Below are positions 36,633 through 46,256 of a DNA stretch of 64,000 bases, piece by piece. The notes under the pieces are model-generated. The model saw nothing but the letters and a program-made list of their open reading frames with translations. It did no database searches and was not told where the DNA came from. This DNA is from Shewanella cyperi (GTDB lineage: Bacteria > Pseudomonadota > Gammaproteobacteria > Enterobacterales > Shewanellaceae), in the NCBI RefSeq assembly GCF_017354985.1, contig NZ_CP071501.1, forward strand, positions 577,501-641,500, given 5' to 3'. How positions within the stretch are numbered: the stretch's first letter is position 1; each line of letters starts with the position of its first letter. The translations under genes and the position numbers were made by a program.

Positions 36633-37307
36633 TCACTGTTCACCGATTGCTTCCCAAAAAGGAACTGGGGCACTGAACTGCATGGGCTGTTTGCTGAAGG
36701 GGTGAAAAATACTGAGTTCTGCGGCATGCAACAATAATCTGTCCGCCAGTGAACGCGCCAGGGGATCGGCATAGAATCCATCACCCAAGATAGGATGGCC
36801 CAGAGCCAACATATGCACCCTGAGTTGGTGGCTGCGTCCGGTTACGGGCATCAAGCGTACCAAGGTCGAGCGTTTTCCATAGCTCACCACTTCGTAATGC
36901 GTGAGGGAGGGTTTGCCCACCTGCAAGTCCACTTTCTGTTTGGGGCGATTTGGCCAGTCACAGATCAATGGCAGGTCTACGGTGCCTGAAGCCTTCATAT
37001 GGCCGGCGACCCTAGCGTAATATACCTTCTGGGTCTCCCTGTCCCTAAATTGGCGTTTGAGTTCGCTCTCGGCACTGCGCCTCAACGCCAGGACTATGAC
37101 ACCTGAGGTGGCCATATCCAACCTGTGCACTATCTGACTATGGGGATGAGCTTCTTTAACCCTGGACCATATGCTGTCGTGGTGCGCCGGATCCCGACCT
37201 GGGACGGACAGAAGACCGCTGGGCTTATTGAGCACTATGATGTCTTTATCCTGGTACAGCACATCCAGCCAGGGAGTAGTCGGTGGGCTGTAAATAAAGT
37301 CGTTCAT
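36633..37307 (-). CDS. rluA: Dual-specificity rRNA/tRNA pseudouridine synthase RluA
   Basis: 224 residues. Makes pseudouridine at 23S rRNA U746 and at U32 of some tRNAs. The catalytic HRLDMATSG motif (61-69, D64) and NKPSGLLSVPG (27-37) are those of RluA rather than RluC/RluD, and there is no S4 domain, which also fits RluA. DLPLICDWPNRPKQK is the RluA-type insert. Start ATG 37307. asnC follows on the same strand. Confidence 0.93.
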   Translation of the reverse strand: MNDFIYSPPTTPWLDVLYQDKDIIVLNKPSGLLSVPGRDPAHHDSIWSRVKEAHPHSQIVHRLDMATSGVIVLALRRSAESELKRQFRDRETQKVYYARVAGHMKASGTVDLPLICDWPNRPKQKVDLQVGKPSLTHYEVVSYGKRSTLVRLMPVTGRSHQLRVHMLALGHPILGDGFYADPLARSLADRLLLHAAELSIFHPFSKQPMQFSAPVPFWEAIGEQ

Positions 37308-37461
37308 AATTCAACCAGGGCAGGGATGGGGGCGCTAAGATACCCAAGAGTATCTTTAGAGGCAAGTGCAGGCAGCTTGTTGTTACAGTTCGGCCCTTCC
37401 ACTACAGGCCGGTAATTGATTAAATACACATCCATAAAAATTGGGTAACACAGCGAACGGC

Positions 37462-39612
37462 ATGTTTAATAATAAAAAATACCAGTTAGGTGATTACCTC
37501 ATAGTCCCTGAACGCTGCGTGATCGACAGAGACGGTATCGAAAACAAACTCGAGCTTCGGGTTATGCAGGTATTGGTGTGTCTGTTGGAACGTGCCGGAC
37601 GTCCTGTCAGCAGGGATGAACTCATTCAGGAAGTCTGGCGTGGTGGCATAGTTTCGGACAATGCCATTAACAGGATTATTGGCATATTGCGTACCAGTCT
37701 GGGCGATGATGCCAGAACACAGGCGGTGATAAAAACACTGCCCAAGGTGGGCTATCTATTGGTGTCAGACACACTTCAGCCTTTAACAATGAAGCTACTT
37801 AGTGAGTCGGAGTTAGCTTCCAATGAGACCATGATTCTCGGAAGTGATGCTAGCAGTCTTATGCCAGATGGGAGTTCGGCGTCATCTGAACCGGGAAATC
37901 GCGTCAGAAACAGACCAAATAAATATGTTATTGGCGCCGCGCTCTTGCTGTCGTTGTTAACCTGCTGGTATTGGTTTATTCCTTTCGTCTCAAGTCTACA
38001 GAACAGCAATCATGTGGCTGACAATATTCTTACTCTGGTACCTCTGACCAGTCTTGATGGTCAGGAAGTTGATCCCATACTTTCTCCGGATGGTAAAAAG
38101 CTGGCCTTTTCGTTTCGGGAACGGGATGGTTCTTTTTGGCGCATCATGACTCAGGATGTGGCTTCAGGAACTATTAATTTTGTCGAATCTATCCCTGAAC
38201 CAGGAATGAACCAGCGCTATCCCGCCTGGAGTAATGATGGCGGACATCTGGCCTTTCTGAATTTCGATGGCCAAAGTCGCTGTGAAATGGTGCTATTGGA
38301 CATGCTGACTCGCACCCGTAAGGTGTTGACGACATGCCATCCATCCTTGCAATCCGGTGCATTGGCGTTTCGTGGTAAAGAGTTGATTTTTATTGATACT
38401 GAAGGACTGGATAATTATAAGAAAATATATCGCATTAACATCGAAACCCTCAGGCGTGAGCAGCTAAGCCAGCCCCATAATATAGGTCGTGGTGACTATG
38501 GGCTTACCCTATCGCCAGACGGTGAAAAATTAGCTGTGCTGCGAAACTTTGGTTGGTTTGATACCTTGGTGATGCTTTTCGATTTCTCTACCGGAGAATG
38601 GCAGCAACTGTTCAAGGTTGGCTATCCATTAAAAAGTTTGGCATGGCATAAAGAAAATCATGGGTTAATTTATCGAGCCGAAGAAGGACAACTTCACCTA
38701 TTTGATATTAATACTAAAAAAGTGGCTCGCCTTACTCACGCCTCTCAGGAGATCAACTCTCCCAGGTCCAGTGACAAAGGTGAAGTTGTTGCCGTTTCTG
38801 GTGATCTTATAAAGGAAGAATTGTGGCTCTGGTCATCGCCATTTATTAACGGAACTAAACCTGCACCTTGGGTAACATCTGACAGGCGTGATTTTCGTGG
38901 AGCAATCAGCTCCGATGGTACTTTTACTGCCTTTATATCTAATCGTACTGGTCTGCCTCAGATATGGCTTAAAAAACAAGAAGGACAAGAGCTTCAATTA
39001 ACAAAATTCTCAAGTTTTTCCCATATCGATGAGTTAACTTTTTCACCGAGCAGCAAATTTTTAGCCGGCAGTATCAATGGTGCTGCTTTTAGACTGAATG
39101 TCGCCAGCAATGAAGTTGAATTTGTTCCCAATAGAAATTCCGTTAAGAATATTTCGTTTGGCATGACAGATGAAGACTTGGTGATCTTAACCTTGGATAA
39201 TGGTAAACGCCAATTGCTGTTGATTGATGCTGATACAGGAAATACAAAGAAGCTATTAAGTGCAGATGGTTTTTCAGGGAAGTATGATAGGGAAACCGGA
39301 TTGTTTTATTATTCAAAAATGCACCAGCAAGGAATATGGACGTTGAGAGATGGAGCCGAAGTGTTGGTGACGGATAAATTTACCCCATTTTTTTCCTGCA
39401 GCTGGCAAATTATAGATAATAGCATTTGGTACTTGGATCGAATTGATGAACAATTTTATCTAGCAATGATATCGATTTCATCAGGGGAGGAAAGACGTCA
39501 AAAAATAGAGGTGAAAAATCTTTCGACCAGAATCCTCTCTATGACCAATGATCATCGAATACTGTTGTCAGTGCTTGATGACGCCAATACTGATATTGTA
39601 TTTTTAATGTAA
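37462..39612 (+). CDS. ToxR/CadC-like membrane regulator with TolB-type beta-propeller
   Basis: 716 residues. An OmpR-type winged helix (about 8-100; RVMQVLVCLLERAGRPVSRD) is followed by a linker, one membrane helix (about 155-175, GAALLLSLLTCWYWFIPFV) and a long periplasmic region of PD40/TolB-like repeats (SPDGKKLAFSFRERDG, YPAWSNDGGHLAFL, SPDGEKLAVL). The layout is that of one-component membrane regulators such as CadC in which the periplasmic part senses a ligand or protein. Codon use is clearly more AT-rich than in flanking genes. ATG 37462 is chosen over an upstream TTG (37441). It is followed by the peptide genes at 39946 and 40160, its likely targets. Confidence 0.85.
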   Translation: MFNNKKYQLGDYLIVPERCVIDRDGIENKLELRVMQVLVCLLERAGRPVSRDELIQEVWRGGIVSDNAINRIIGILRTSLGDDARTQAVIKTLPKVGYLLVSDTLQPLTMKLLSESELASNETMILGSDASSLMPDGSSASSEPGNRVRNRPNKYVIGAALLLSLLTCWYWFIPFVSSLQNSNHVADNILTLVPLTSLDGQEVDPILSPDGKKLAFSFRERDGSFWRIMTQDVASGTINFVESIPEPGMNQRYPAWSNDGGHLAFLNFDGQSRCEMVLLDMLTRTRKVLTTCHPSLQSGALAFRGKELIFIDTEGLDNYKKIYRINIETLRREQLSQPHNIGRGDYGLTLSPDGEKLAVLRNFGWFDTLVMLFDFSTGEWQQLFKVGYPLKSLAWHKENHGLIYRAEEGQLHLFDINTKKVARLTHASQEINSPRSSDKGEVVAVSGDLIKEELWLWSSPFINGTKPAPWVTSDRRDFRGAISSDGTFTAFISNRTGLPQIWLKKQEGQELQLTKFSSFSHIDELTFSPSSKFLAGSINGAAFRLNVASNEVEFVPNRNSVKNISFGMTDEDLVILTLDNGKRQLLLIDADTGNTKKLLSADGFSGKYDRETGLFYYSKMHQQGIWTLRDGAEVLVTDKFTPFFSCSWQIIDNSIWYLDRIDEQFYLAMISISSGEERRQKIEVKNLSTRILSMTNDHRILLSVLDDANTDIVFLM

Positions 39613-39945
39613 ACAGTGTGTTATGGGTTACTAACGTTTTCATCATCTTTCCATTATCGCCTTGATTACACTTCGAGGCTAATCTCTTTCACATCAACTG
39701 GCTCGGCAAAGCGCTAGCTAAAAGAACGACACCATACCCTGAGTCGCTAAATAGCATTGCTTTTTATCATTGGTCGCAAAGCAATGGCGTAACAGCGCAG
39801 CCGAGTCAGTTGAACCTTTTTAATTGATTTTTCGAACTGAATTTTGACGGAATAAGAGAGTAAAACCCAGTGTTGTGTATTCCGATGAATTCCAGTCGAG
39901 AACGTAAATAGTTTAATCGTAGCGATATCATTTGGAGAATATTTT
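39613..39945. other. Intergenic region with foldback repeat upstream of the small peptide genes
   Basis: 333 bp, AT-rich, no ORF. It contains the inverted repeat described at 39695-39812 and, downstream of it, the presumed promoter of the peptide gene. Confidence 0.6.
39695..39812. repeat. 118-bp inverted-repeat element
   Basis: Left arm CAACTGGCTCGGCAAAGCGCT (39695-39715) pairs imperfectly with AGCGCAGCCGAGTCAGTTG (39794-39812). Inside is a perfect 9-bp hairpin CATTGCTTT / AAAGCAATG (39755-39763, 39778-39786). It may be a transposon-derived or recombination site or an RNA structure; unresolved. Confidence 0.6.
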
Positions 39946-40131
39946 ATGAAAAAGCATACCACACTTGCCGCAGCCTTGGCTTTCTCTACCGCATTGGCTT
40001 TGCCATTCTTCTTGAATACGACAGAAACTCAGGCTCACGATGAGTCACAAAACACTTCTATTTGTGAGCCGTTTCCAGATTGTGTTATTTACTATGCAGA
40101 TGAAGCGCCAGAAGGTAGCACTGAACTGTAA
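39946..40131 (+). CDS. Small secreted two-cysteine peptide
   Basis: 61 residues: signal peptide 1-30 (KK at the start, hydrophobic core, TQA before the predicted cut), leaving a 31-residue acidic mature peptide with cysteines C40 and C46 in a CEPFPDC loop. Ribosome site GGAG at 39934-39937, 8 bp before ATG. No family recognised; it could be a secreted signalling or toxic peptide, or a membrane-complex accessory. Next gene is a membrane peptide 28 bp downstream, so the two are likely one operon, and the ToxR-like gene is upstream on the same strand. Confidence 0.7.
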   Translation: MKKHTTLAAALAFSTALALPFFLNTTETQAHDESQNTSICEPFPDCVIYYADEAPEGSTEL

Positions 40132-40159
40132 GTTTGCGTTGTGGTTTGAGGTAATACTT

Positions 40160-40282
40160 ATGTTAACTATCGGTCTGTATTTCCTCGGTGCTTTCAGTGG
40201 CTTGATATTTATCTACTACGTGTTCTTAAACTTGGTTCTTGCGTCCGAAGAATCCAGTTTGCTTGACCAACAGGACGACTAA
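40160..40282 (+). CDS. Small membrane peptide
   Basis: 40 residues with one hydrophobic helix (about 3-26, TIGLYFLGAFSGLIFIYYVFL) and an acidic tail ending LLDQQDD. GAGGT ribosome site 6 bp upstream of the ATG. No homologue recognised. It ends 21 bp before a strong terminator, so it is the last gene of the peptide operon and is probably real despite its size. Confidence 0.62.
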   Translation: MLTIGLYFLGAFSGLIFIYYVFLNLVLASEESSLLDQQDD

Positions 40283-40303
40283 ATCTCCCTTTCCGTCAAA
40301 GTG

Positions 40304-40335
40304 GGCACCTTGATTAATCAAGGTGCCGCTTTTTT
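40304..40335 (+). terminator. Terminator of the peptide operon
   Basis: GGCACCTTGATT / AATCAAGGTGCC perfect 12-bp palindrome followed by CTTTTTT. Confidence 0.93.
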
Positions 40336-40533
40336 ATTTGATGCTTACACCACATCAATCATTGTTTATATCTGAGATTTATTCCTGATGTGCACTTGTG
40401 TCGCCACATTTTGCTGTCGTGAAGCATTTTTCTGCGGATGACTTGTGAGACTGGGGACAAGTTTTCACTTTTGCCCTACACTCGCCAGCTTTAGACTTGC
40501 CTAATGGGCCATGATTTGGGCGTGAGGGAGATT

Positions 40534-41523
40534 ATGAGAATCGGCTTTTTCAGTGCCAAGCACTATGACATTCAGCACTTTGACAAGGTAAATAAGGCCT
40601 TTGGTGCTCACATCGAGTATTTCGATGCCAGGCTTTGCTCCCAGACGCTGAAGTTAGCCCAGGGATTCGAGGTTATCTGCGCGTTTGTTAACGATGAACT
40701 CAATGCCACTGTGCTGCAACAGTTGCATGAGCATGGCACGCGGTTGATTGCCATGCGTTGCGCCGGTTTCAATAATGTGGATCTGGATGCCGCGACCCGT
40801 CTGGGCATGACAGTGGTCAACGTGCCGGCCTATTCCCCAGAGTCCGTGGCTGAACACGCGATTGCCCTGATGCTGACCCTGAATCGGCGCATTCACAAGG
40901 CGTACCAGCGTACCCGCGATGCCAATTTTTCCCTCGAGGGTTTGGTTGGTTTCAATATGCATGGCAAAACCGTCGGGATTATCGGCACGGGGAAAATCGG
41001 TCTTGCCACCATCAAAATCCTGCTGGGATTCGGTTGTAAGGTGCTGGCCTACGACCCTTATATCAATGCCGAGCTGAGCAAGCTGGGGGTGCCCTATGTC
41101 GGCCTTGATGAGCTTTTTGCTAATGCCGACATCATCAGTCTTCATTGTCCGTTGACCAAGGACAACCATCACCTGTTGCGCGCCGAAACCTTTGCCCAAA
41201 TGAAGCCCGGCGTCATGGTTATCAATACCAGCAGGGGAGGATTGCTGGATGCCTTTGATGCCATGGAAGCCTTGAAGCATGGACAAATTGGCGCTTTGGG
41301 ACTGGATGTGTACGAGAATGAGAAGGAACTGTTCTTCGAAGATAAATCCAGCGAGGTGATTCAGGACGATGTATTTCGCCGCTTGTCCGCCTGCCACAAT
41401 GTGGTATTTACCGGTCACCAGGCCTTTCTCACCGAAGAAGCACTGGATGCCATAGCCGGAACGACCTTATCCAATGTGCAGACTGTGTTGTCGGGTAAGG
41501 TCTGTGGCAACGAGCTCAGCTAA
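40534..41523 (+). CDS. ldhA: D-lactate dehydrogenase, fermentative
   Basis: 329 residues, the length of E. coli LdhA. NAD-dependent reduction of pyruvate to D-lactate. D-isomer-specific 2-hydroxyacid dehydrogenase fold: NAD-binding GIIGTGKIGLATIK near 150-163, then a NTSRGGLLD segment and the catalytic His in TGHQAF (about 295). Start ATG 40534 gives MRIGFFSAKHYD, as in the family. 62 bp ahead of a dienelactone-hydrolase-like gene on the same strand; the two may be co-transcribed. Confidence 0.92.
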   Translation: MRIGFFSAKHYDIQHFDKVNKAFGAHIEYFDARLCSQTLKLAQGFEVICAFVNDELNATVLQQLHEHGTRLIAMRCAGFNNVDLDAATRLGMTVVNVPAYSPESVAEHAIALMLTLNRRIHKAYQRTRDANFSLEGLVGFNMHGKTVGIIGTGKIGLATIKILLGFGCKVLAYDPYINAELSKLGVPYVGLDELFANADIISLHCPLTKDNHHLLRAETFAQMKPGVMVINTSRGGLLDAFDAMEALKHGQIGALGLDVYENEKELFFEDKSSEVIQDDVFRRLSACHNVVFTGHQAFLTEEALDAIAGTTLSNVQTVLSGKVCGNELS

Positions 41524-41585
41524 TCAGGTACTTGCCGGACAAAGTCCAATCGCACCAATGCAGGAAATCAAACAGGAGAGTACAG

Positions 41586-42323
41586 ATGCGGATAATTCAA
41601 CACACTGAATGTTTACCCACGGCCACAGGCCCCATGCAGACAACTGTCTATCGCCCGGCTGCTGCCGGGGCGTATCCTGCTATCCTGTTTTACTCGGAAA
41701 TTTTCCAGGAGACGGCGCCCATCAGTCGCATGGCCAGCATATTGGCAGGCCACGGTTTTGCCGTATTGGTGCCGGAGATCTTCCACGAACTCAATCCCAT
41801 GGGCACAGTGCTGGGCTATGATGACGCCGGCAAAAACAAGGGTAACAGCGATAAGGCGTCAAAGCCCTTGGAGCAACATGACAGCGACACCGAGGCTATG
41901 CTGGCTTTTTTGGCCGCGCAGGATTGGTACTCGGGAAAAGTGGGCGCCATGGGCGTTTGTATTGGTGGCCATCTGGCGTACCGAGCCGCAGTCAATCCGG
42001 GGGTAGCCGCCGCATTTTGCCTCTATGCCACCGACATTCACTCGGGCACCCTGCCAAGCGCGCCCGGCAACGATTCTCTCAGCCGCACACAGGATATCCG
42101 GGGAGAACTGGTGATGGTTTGGGGCAAGCAGGATCCCCATGTCCCCCGTGCAGGCCGGGAGCTGATCCAGGCTCGCCTGGAAAAGTGCCACACTTGCTAT
42201 AGCTGGCTGGAGGTCAATGCCGAGCATGCTTTTATGCGCGATGGTGATGCCAGGTACGATCCTGCCCTGGCGTTGCAGATGTTCCAGAATGCCATTGCCC
42301 TGTTTCAGCGTTGTTTGCGCTGA
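41586..42323 (+). CDS. Dienelactone hydrolase family protein
   Basis: 245-residue alpha/beta hydrolase. The nucleophile elbow GVCIGGH (C125) is the Cys-type of dienelactone hydrolases; Asp and His partners are likely in GKQDPHVP (about 178-185) and NAEHAF (about 214-219). Substrate unknown; a detoxification or general esterase role is plausible. ATG 41586 follows AGGAGAG and avoids 18 residues of unlikely N-terminus. Convergent with the MscS-like gene. Confidence 0.87.
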   Translation: MRIIQHTECLPTATGPMQTTVYRPAAAGAYPAILFYSEIFQETAPISRMASILAGHGFAVLVPEIFHELNPMGTVLGYDDAGKNKGNSDKASKPLEQHDSDTEAMLAFLAAQDWYSGKVGAMGVCIGGHLAYRAAVNPGVAAAFCLYATDIHSGTLPSAPGNDSLSRTQDIRGELVMVWGKQDPHVPRAGRELIQARLEKCHTCYSWLEVNAEHAFMRDGDARYDPALALQMFQNAIALFQRCLR

Positions 42324-42330
42324 AGGTCCT

Positions 42331-42873
42331 CTAGGGTTTCGGAAGGCTGGGGGGGACCTGAGTTGGTGATTTTGGATTGTTGGCGCTTTCCTGGCTCAGT
42401 TTGAACACGGCTTTTTGCAGTATTTGGTTATTGGGATAATTGATCAAGGTGCCGTCTTCGCGACGAATTAGCACGTGAAAAAGTGCTATGTCTACAATTT
42501 CACCACTGATATCTTCGTCTTTGTCGACAACTTTGATTCTGTCACCTATTCGATATGGGAATACAAAAAAGATCAGTATTCCAGACGTAATATTACTTAA
42601 GATCGACCACTGTGCGACCAGTGCCACGCCCAATACAGCGAAGGCTGACGACACAAAAAGCGATATATCCTGATAGCCCAGTCCCAGTGATAAGGCTACC
42701 AACACCAAGGTGATAAAAAATAACAGGCCGTTGATGAAGCGCGTTACCAGAGTGGTTCTGGCTGCATTTACCTGCTTTCTTTGTGCCAGCAGTGCGATAG
42801 CCTGCTTTAAATGCCGGCGAATAAATACGAACGCGATGAGATAAAAACAGGCAAGCAGGATCTGATTTGTCAT
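42331..42873 (-). CDS. Small MscS-family mechanosensitive channel
   Basis: 180 residues. About three membrane helices (4-22, 46-68, 70-90), then the MscS core with the pore-lining ALVAQWSILSNITSGILIF and the beta domain (FPYRIGDRIKVVD, then GEIVDI). It lacks most of the C-terminal vestibule of E. coli MscS (286 residues). It should release solutes on membrane tension or act as a related channel. Start ATG 42873; the spermidine-synthase-like gene is divergent, 78 bp away. Confidence 0.85.
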   Translation of the reverse strand: MTNQILLACFYLIAFVFIRRHLKQAIALLAQRKQVNAARTTLVTRFINGLLFFITLVLVALSLGLGYQDISLFVSSAFAVLGVALVAQWSILSNITSGILIFFVFPYRIGDRIKVVDKDEDISGEIVDIALFHVLIRREDGTLINYPNNQILQKAVFKLSQESANNPKSPTQVPPSLPKP

Positions 42874-42951
42874 AATAGCTCCTTTGTCATGGACCCAAGC
42901 ATTTTACCGTGATGGTCATAAGTCACCAAGGGTCAGAAAGGAACAGAATTT

Positions 42952-43707
42952 ATGTCGCATTATCGCCTCTTGTGTCAGCAAGAAGACTCCCTTGGCCCCA
43001 TTTGGGTGCTGGAAGATGATGAATACCGGGTGCTTGCCTTTGCCGAAAACGATGAGCAAAGTAAAATCAGCAAGAAAAGTCCGCACATCCCGGCCCATTC
43101 CTATGTCCAGGCCATGCTGCAGGTGCTGTTGTTCAGTGAGCCGCGCAGCGCCATAGTGCTGGGGCTGGGTGGTGGAGCCTTGGTGCACGCACTGCGCCGC
43201 TTTGATGCCGCCATCAAGATCACGGCCGTGGAGCTGAGGGAGCAGGTGATTACCCTGGCCCAGCGCTACTTTTATTTGCCCATTGGCAAAAAGGTGACCC
43301 TGTTGAATCAGGATGCGATGCAGTTCCTGAGCGAAAAGAGTCATAAAAGGGTCGATATAATCTTTGCCGATATCTACGGTGCCGAGGGCGTTGACGCCAA
43401 GCAGTTGGATCCAGACTTTCTTAACAATTGCGGTGGTTTACTTAAAGATAATGGCATCTTGGTGCTGAATTGTTGGCGTGAGCACAGCCAGAATGAGGCG
43501 CTCTATCGGCAGCTCAAGATGTTGTTTCCCGAACTGTACGGTTGCCTCACCAGTGGCGGAAACTGGATAGTCTTTGCTGCCCGCAGGCCTGGGCAATTGT
43601 CGCTCGACGGCATCAAGTCCCGTAATGCCGCGCTGTCCGAGCGCTTGGATTTTCAACTCGGCAAGACCAATATCCGCTTTGGTGTCTGGGACGGCCCACT
43701 GACCTGA
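42952..43707 (+). CDS. Spermidine-synthase-like methyltransferase-fold protein
   Basis: 251 residues. The Rossmann nucleotide motif IVLGLGGGALVHALRRF (about 70-86) and VDIIFADIYG (about 128-137) match the polyamine aminopropyltransferase fold, which binds decarboxylated SAM. The N-terminal beta domain of true SpeE is short. Such stand-alone proteins often have unknown substrates, so the reaction is not assigned. Start ATG 42952. Confidence 0.8.
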   Translation: MSHYRLLCQQEDSLGPIWVLEDDEYRVLAFAENDEQSKISKKSPHIPAHSYVQAMLQVLLFSEPRSAIVLGLGGGALVHALRRFDAAIKITAVELREQVITLAQRYFYLPIGKKVTLLNQDAMQFLSEKSHKRVDIIFADIYGAEGVDAKQLDPDFLNNCGGLLKDNGILVLNCWREHSQNEALYRQLKMLFPELYGCLTSGGNWIVFAARRPGQLSLDGIKSRNAALSERLDFQLGKTNIRFGVWDGPLT

Positions 43708-43899
43708 GCCCCAGTGCTGGGTCGCCTGGGGCGGATTTTCATTGCGGTTCGTCATGTGTTTTTGAAAAAGCGATTAAGGCTATAGTTTTTATTCGTTATA
43801 AAAGATGATTTTTCTTGATTAGTATGCAGTTCAACAACAGAGCGCTGCCCATGGCCACGGTCTGAATGTACTGAACTGATAACTAACCAGGAGTAAATC

Positions 43900-44469
43900 A
43901 TGACTCAATCCATCATCAACAGCACCATCAAGCCCTTCAAAGCCACTGCATTCCACAAGGGCGAATTCGTGCCTGTGACCGAGCAGGATCTGCTGGGCAA
44001 ATGGTCCGTGGTGTTCTTCTACCCGGCTGACTTTACCTTTGTCTGTCCCACCGAGCTGGGCGACATGGCAGATCACTATGCCAAGTTGCAATCCATGGGC
44101 GTGGAAGTCTATTCGGTGTCCACCGACACTCACTTCACCCACAAGGCGTGGCATGACACGTCAGACACCATCAAGAAGATCAGCTTCCCTATGGTTGGCG
44201 ATCCTACCGGCACCATCAGCCGCAACTTTGGCGTGATGATTGAGGAAGAAGGTCTGGCCCTGCGTGGCACCTTCGTTATCAACCCTGAAGGCCAGATAAA
44301 GGTCGCCGAAATTCACGATTTGGGCATAGGTCGCAGCGCCAGTGAACTGCTGCGCAAAATCCAGGCCGCTCAATATGTTGCTACCCACGACGGTGAAGTG
44401 TGTCCTGCCAAGTGGCAGCCCGGTGAGGAAACCCTGGCGCCGTCTCTGGATCTGGTAGGCAAGATTTAA
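43900..44469 (+). CDS. ahpC: Alkyl hydroperoxide reductase peroxiredoxin
   Basis: 189-residue typical 2-Cys peroxiredoxin. Peroxidatic C49 in [12 protein letters not shown]; resolving C168 in [10 protein letters not shown]. Reduces H2O2 and organic peroxides, with electrons from AhpF encoded directly downstream. Start ATG 43900 with AGGAG upstream. An OxyR-like half site (ATAG at 43782) is weak. Confidence 0.97.
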   Translation: MTQSIINSTIKPFKATAFHKGEFVPVTEQDLLGKWSVVFFYPADFTFVCPTELGDMADHYAKLQSMGVEVYSVSTDTHFTHKAWHDTSDTIKKISFPMVGDPTGTISRNFGVMIEEEGLALRGTFVINPEGQIKVAEIHDLGIGRSASELLRKIQAAQYVATHDGEVCPAKWQPGEETLAPSLDLVGKI

Positions 44470-44553
44470 GCCTCCAACGCCTTGCTCCGGGCCTTGCCCC
44501 TGTCCTGGCCCGGAGCCCTTGTCCCTCTTACTTTGCTTGCATCTGGAGTCACT

Positions 44554-46116
44554 ATGTTAAATGCGGATTTAAAACAGCAGCTTGGAACCTATCTGCAAAA
44601 TTTACGGCAAGACGTCAGGCTCGTGGTGTCTGCCGATGACAGCAAAAAATCCCAGGAGTTGCTCGAGCTGGCCAATGACATTGCTTCCTTGTCGCCCCTG
44701 GTGTCAGTGACCAGAGCCAAACTCGAGCTGACCCCGGCCATGCAGGTGACCAATGCCCAGGGAGCAGACATACGTTTTGCCGGTTTGCCAATGGGCCATG
44801 AATTTACCTCCCTGGTGATGGCGCTGTTGCACACCGGCGGCCACCCCCTGAAACTGGAGGCCGAGATCATTGAACAGATTAAAGCGTTGCCGGAACAGCT
44901 GAGGTTTGAAACCTTTGTTTCCTTAAGCTGCCAGAACTGCCCCGAGGTGGTGCAGGCGCTGAACATGATGGCAGCGCTCAACCCCGGGATAAGCAACACC
45001 ATGATCGATGGTGCCCTGTTCCAGGACGAGGTGGAGTCGCGGCAGATCATGGCAGTGCCATCGGTTTACCTCAATGGTGAACTGTTCGCTCAGGGGCGCA
45101 CCAGTCTCAAAGAGATATTGGCCAAGGTGGATAAGCATGCCGGCGCCCGCGAAGTTGAGGCCCTGGAGCGGCGTGAACCCTACGAGGTCTTAATCGTCGG
45201 CGCCGGCCCCGCCGGTGCATCGGCGGCCATCTACGCTGCCCGCAAGGGGCTGCGTACCGCGCTGGTGGCAGACCGCTTTGGCGGTCAGGTGACTGAAACC
45301 GTTGGAATTGAAAACTTTATTTCGGTTAAGGCCACCGAGGGACCCAAACTGGTGGCTAACCTGGAGGCCCATGTCCGCGATTACGAGGTGGATCTGATAG
45401 AAAATCAGAAAGCCATCCGCCTGACCCAGGATGGCCTCTATCAGCTGGATTTGGCCAGTGGCGCGCGGCTCAGCAGTAAGACGGTACTGATTTCCACCGG
45501 TGCCCGCTGGCGCGAAATGAATGTGCCAGGCGAGAAAGAATACCGCGGCCGCGGTGTGGCCTACTGCCCCCATTGTGATGGTCCCCTGTTCAAGGGTAAA
45601 AGGGTGGCGGTTATTGGCGGTGGTAACTCAGGTATCGAAGCGGCCATCGATTTGGCCAATATAGTTGAGCATGTCACAGTGCTTGAGTTCGACACCAAGC
45701 TCAGGGCCGACGAAGTATTGGTCCGCAAGGCGCGCTCCATGGGCAATATTGATATCATTACCCAGGCGCAGACCACAGAGGTGACTGGTGATGGTAACAA
45801 GGTCACCGGGCTGGTGTATACGGACCGCAGCAGCGGCGACAGTCACAGCATCGCCTTGGCGGGGATTTTTGTGCAAATTGGTCTGGTTCCCAACACCGAG
45901 TGGCTCAAGGAAACCCTGGAGCTGACTGCACGGGGCGAGATTGTGGTGGACCAGCGTGGCCAGACATCCTTACCCGGCGTGTTTGCTGCCGGTGATGTAA
46001 CCAACGCGGCCTACAAGCAAATTATCATTGCCATGGGCAGTGGTGCCACTGCCAGTCTCGGTGCCTTTGATTTCCTTATCAGGCAAGGCGAAGAGCAGGC
46101 ATCCCAAGCCGCCTGA
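44554..46116 (+). CDS. ahpF: Alkyl hydroperoxide reductase subunit F
   Basis: 520-residue FAD flavoprotein that passes electrons from NAD(P)H to AhpC. N-terminal tandem thioredoxin-like domain with SCQNCP (C126, C129), then thioredoxin-reductase-like part with FAD site [15 protein letters not shown], redox CPHCDG (C338, C341), NAD site [14 protein letters not shown] and [18 protein letters not shown] 44554 starts at the usual [10 protein letters not shown]. 84 bp downstream of ahpC. Terminator follows. Confidence 0.97.
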   Translation: MLNADLKQQLGTYLQNLRQDVRLVVSADDSKKSQELLELANDIASLSPLVSVTRAKLELTPAMQVTNAQGADIRFAGLPMGHEFTSLVMALLHTGGHPLKLEAEIIEQIKALPEQLRFETFVSLSCQNCPEVVQALNMMAALNPGISNTMIDGALFQDEVESRQIMAVPSVYLNGELFAQGRTSLKEILAKVDKHAGAREVEALERREPYEVLIVGAGPAGASAAIYAARKGLRTALVADRFGGQVTETVGIENFISVKATEGPKLVANLEAHVRDYEVDLIENQKAIRLTQDGLYQLDLASGARLSSKTVLISTGARWREMNVPGEKEYRGRGVAYCPHCDGPLFKGKRVAVIGGGNSGIEAAIDLANIVEHVTVLEFDTKLRADEVLVRKARSMGNIDIITQAQTTEVTGDGNKVTGLVYTDRSSGDSHSIALAGIFVQIGLVPNTEWLKETLELTARGEIVVDQRGQTSLPGVFAAGDVTNAAYKQIIIAMGSGATASLGAFDFLIRQGEEQASQAA

Positions 46117-46136
46117 TATTAAAGTTCTGTACAGTA

Positions 46137-46160
46137 AGCCCCCGTATTGCCGGGGGCTTT
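46137..46160 (+). terminator. Terminator after ahpF
   Basis: AAGCCCCC-GTATTGC-CGGGGGCTTT hairpin and T-rich tail 20 bp after the stop. Confidence 0.88.
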
Positions 46161-46256
46161 ATTATTTCCGCGCAGCAGAATCATAGGCTTAATCTTACAT
46201 GCAGCGGTAGCGCAATAGCGGGCTTTGGTCTGTACTGAATCCAGAGATGGGTTTCT

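Noticed and set aside
39695..39812. Integron attC site
   Set aside because: GTTGAAC at the right end fits GTTRRRY, but the left side (CATCAAC) does not fit RYYYAAC fully, and there is no integrase or cassette array.
43782..43800. OxyR site upstream of ahpC
   Set aside because: One ATAG half with the expected T and A, but the partner CTAT and the second half-site do not match; too weak to list as a feature.
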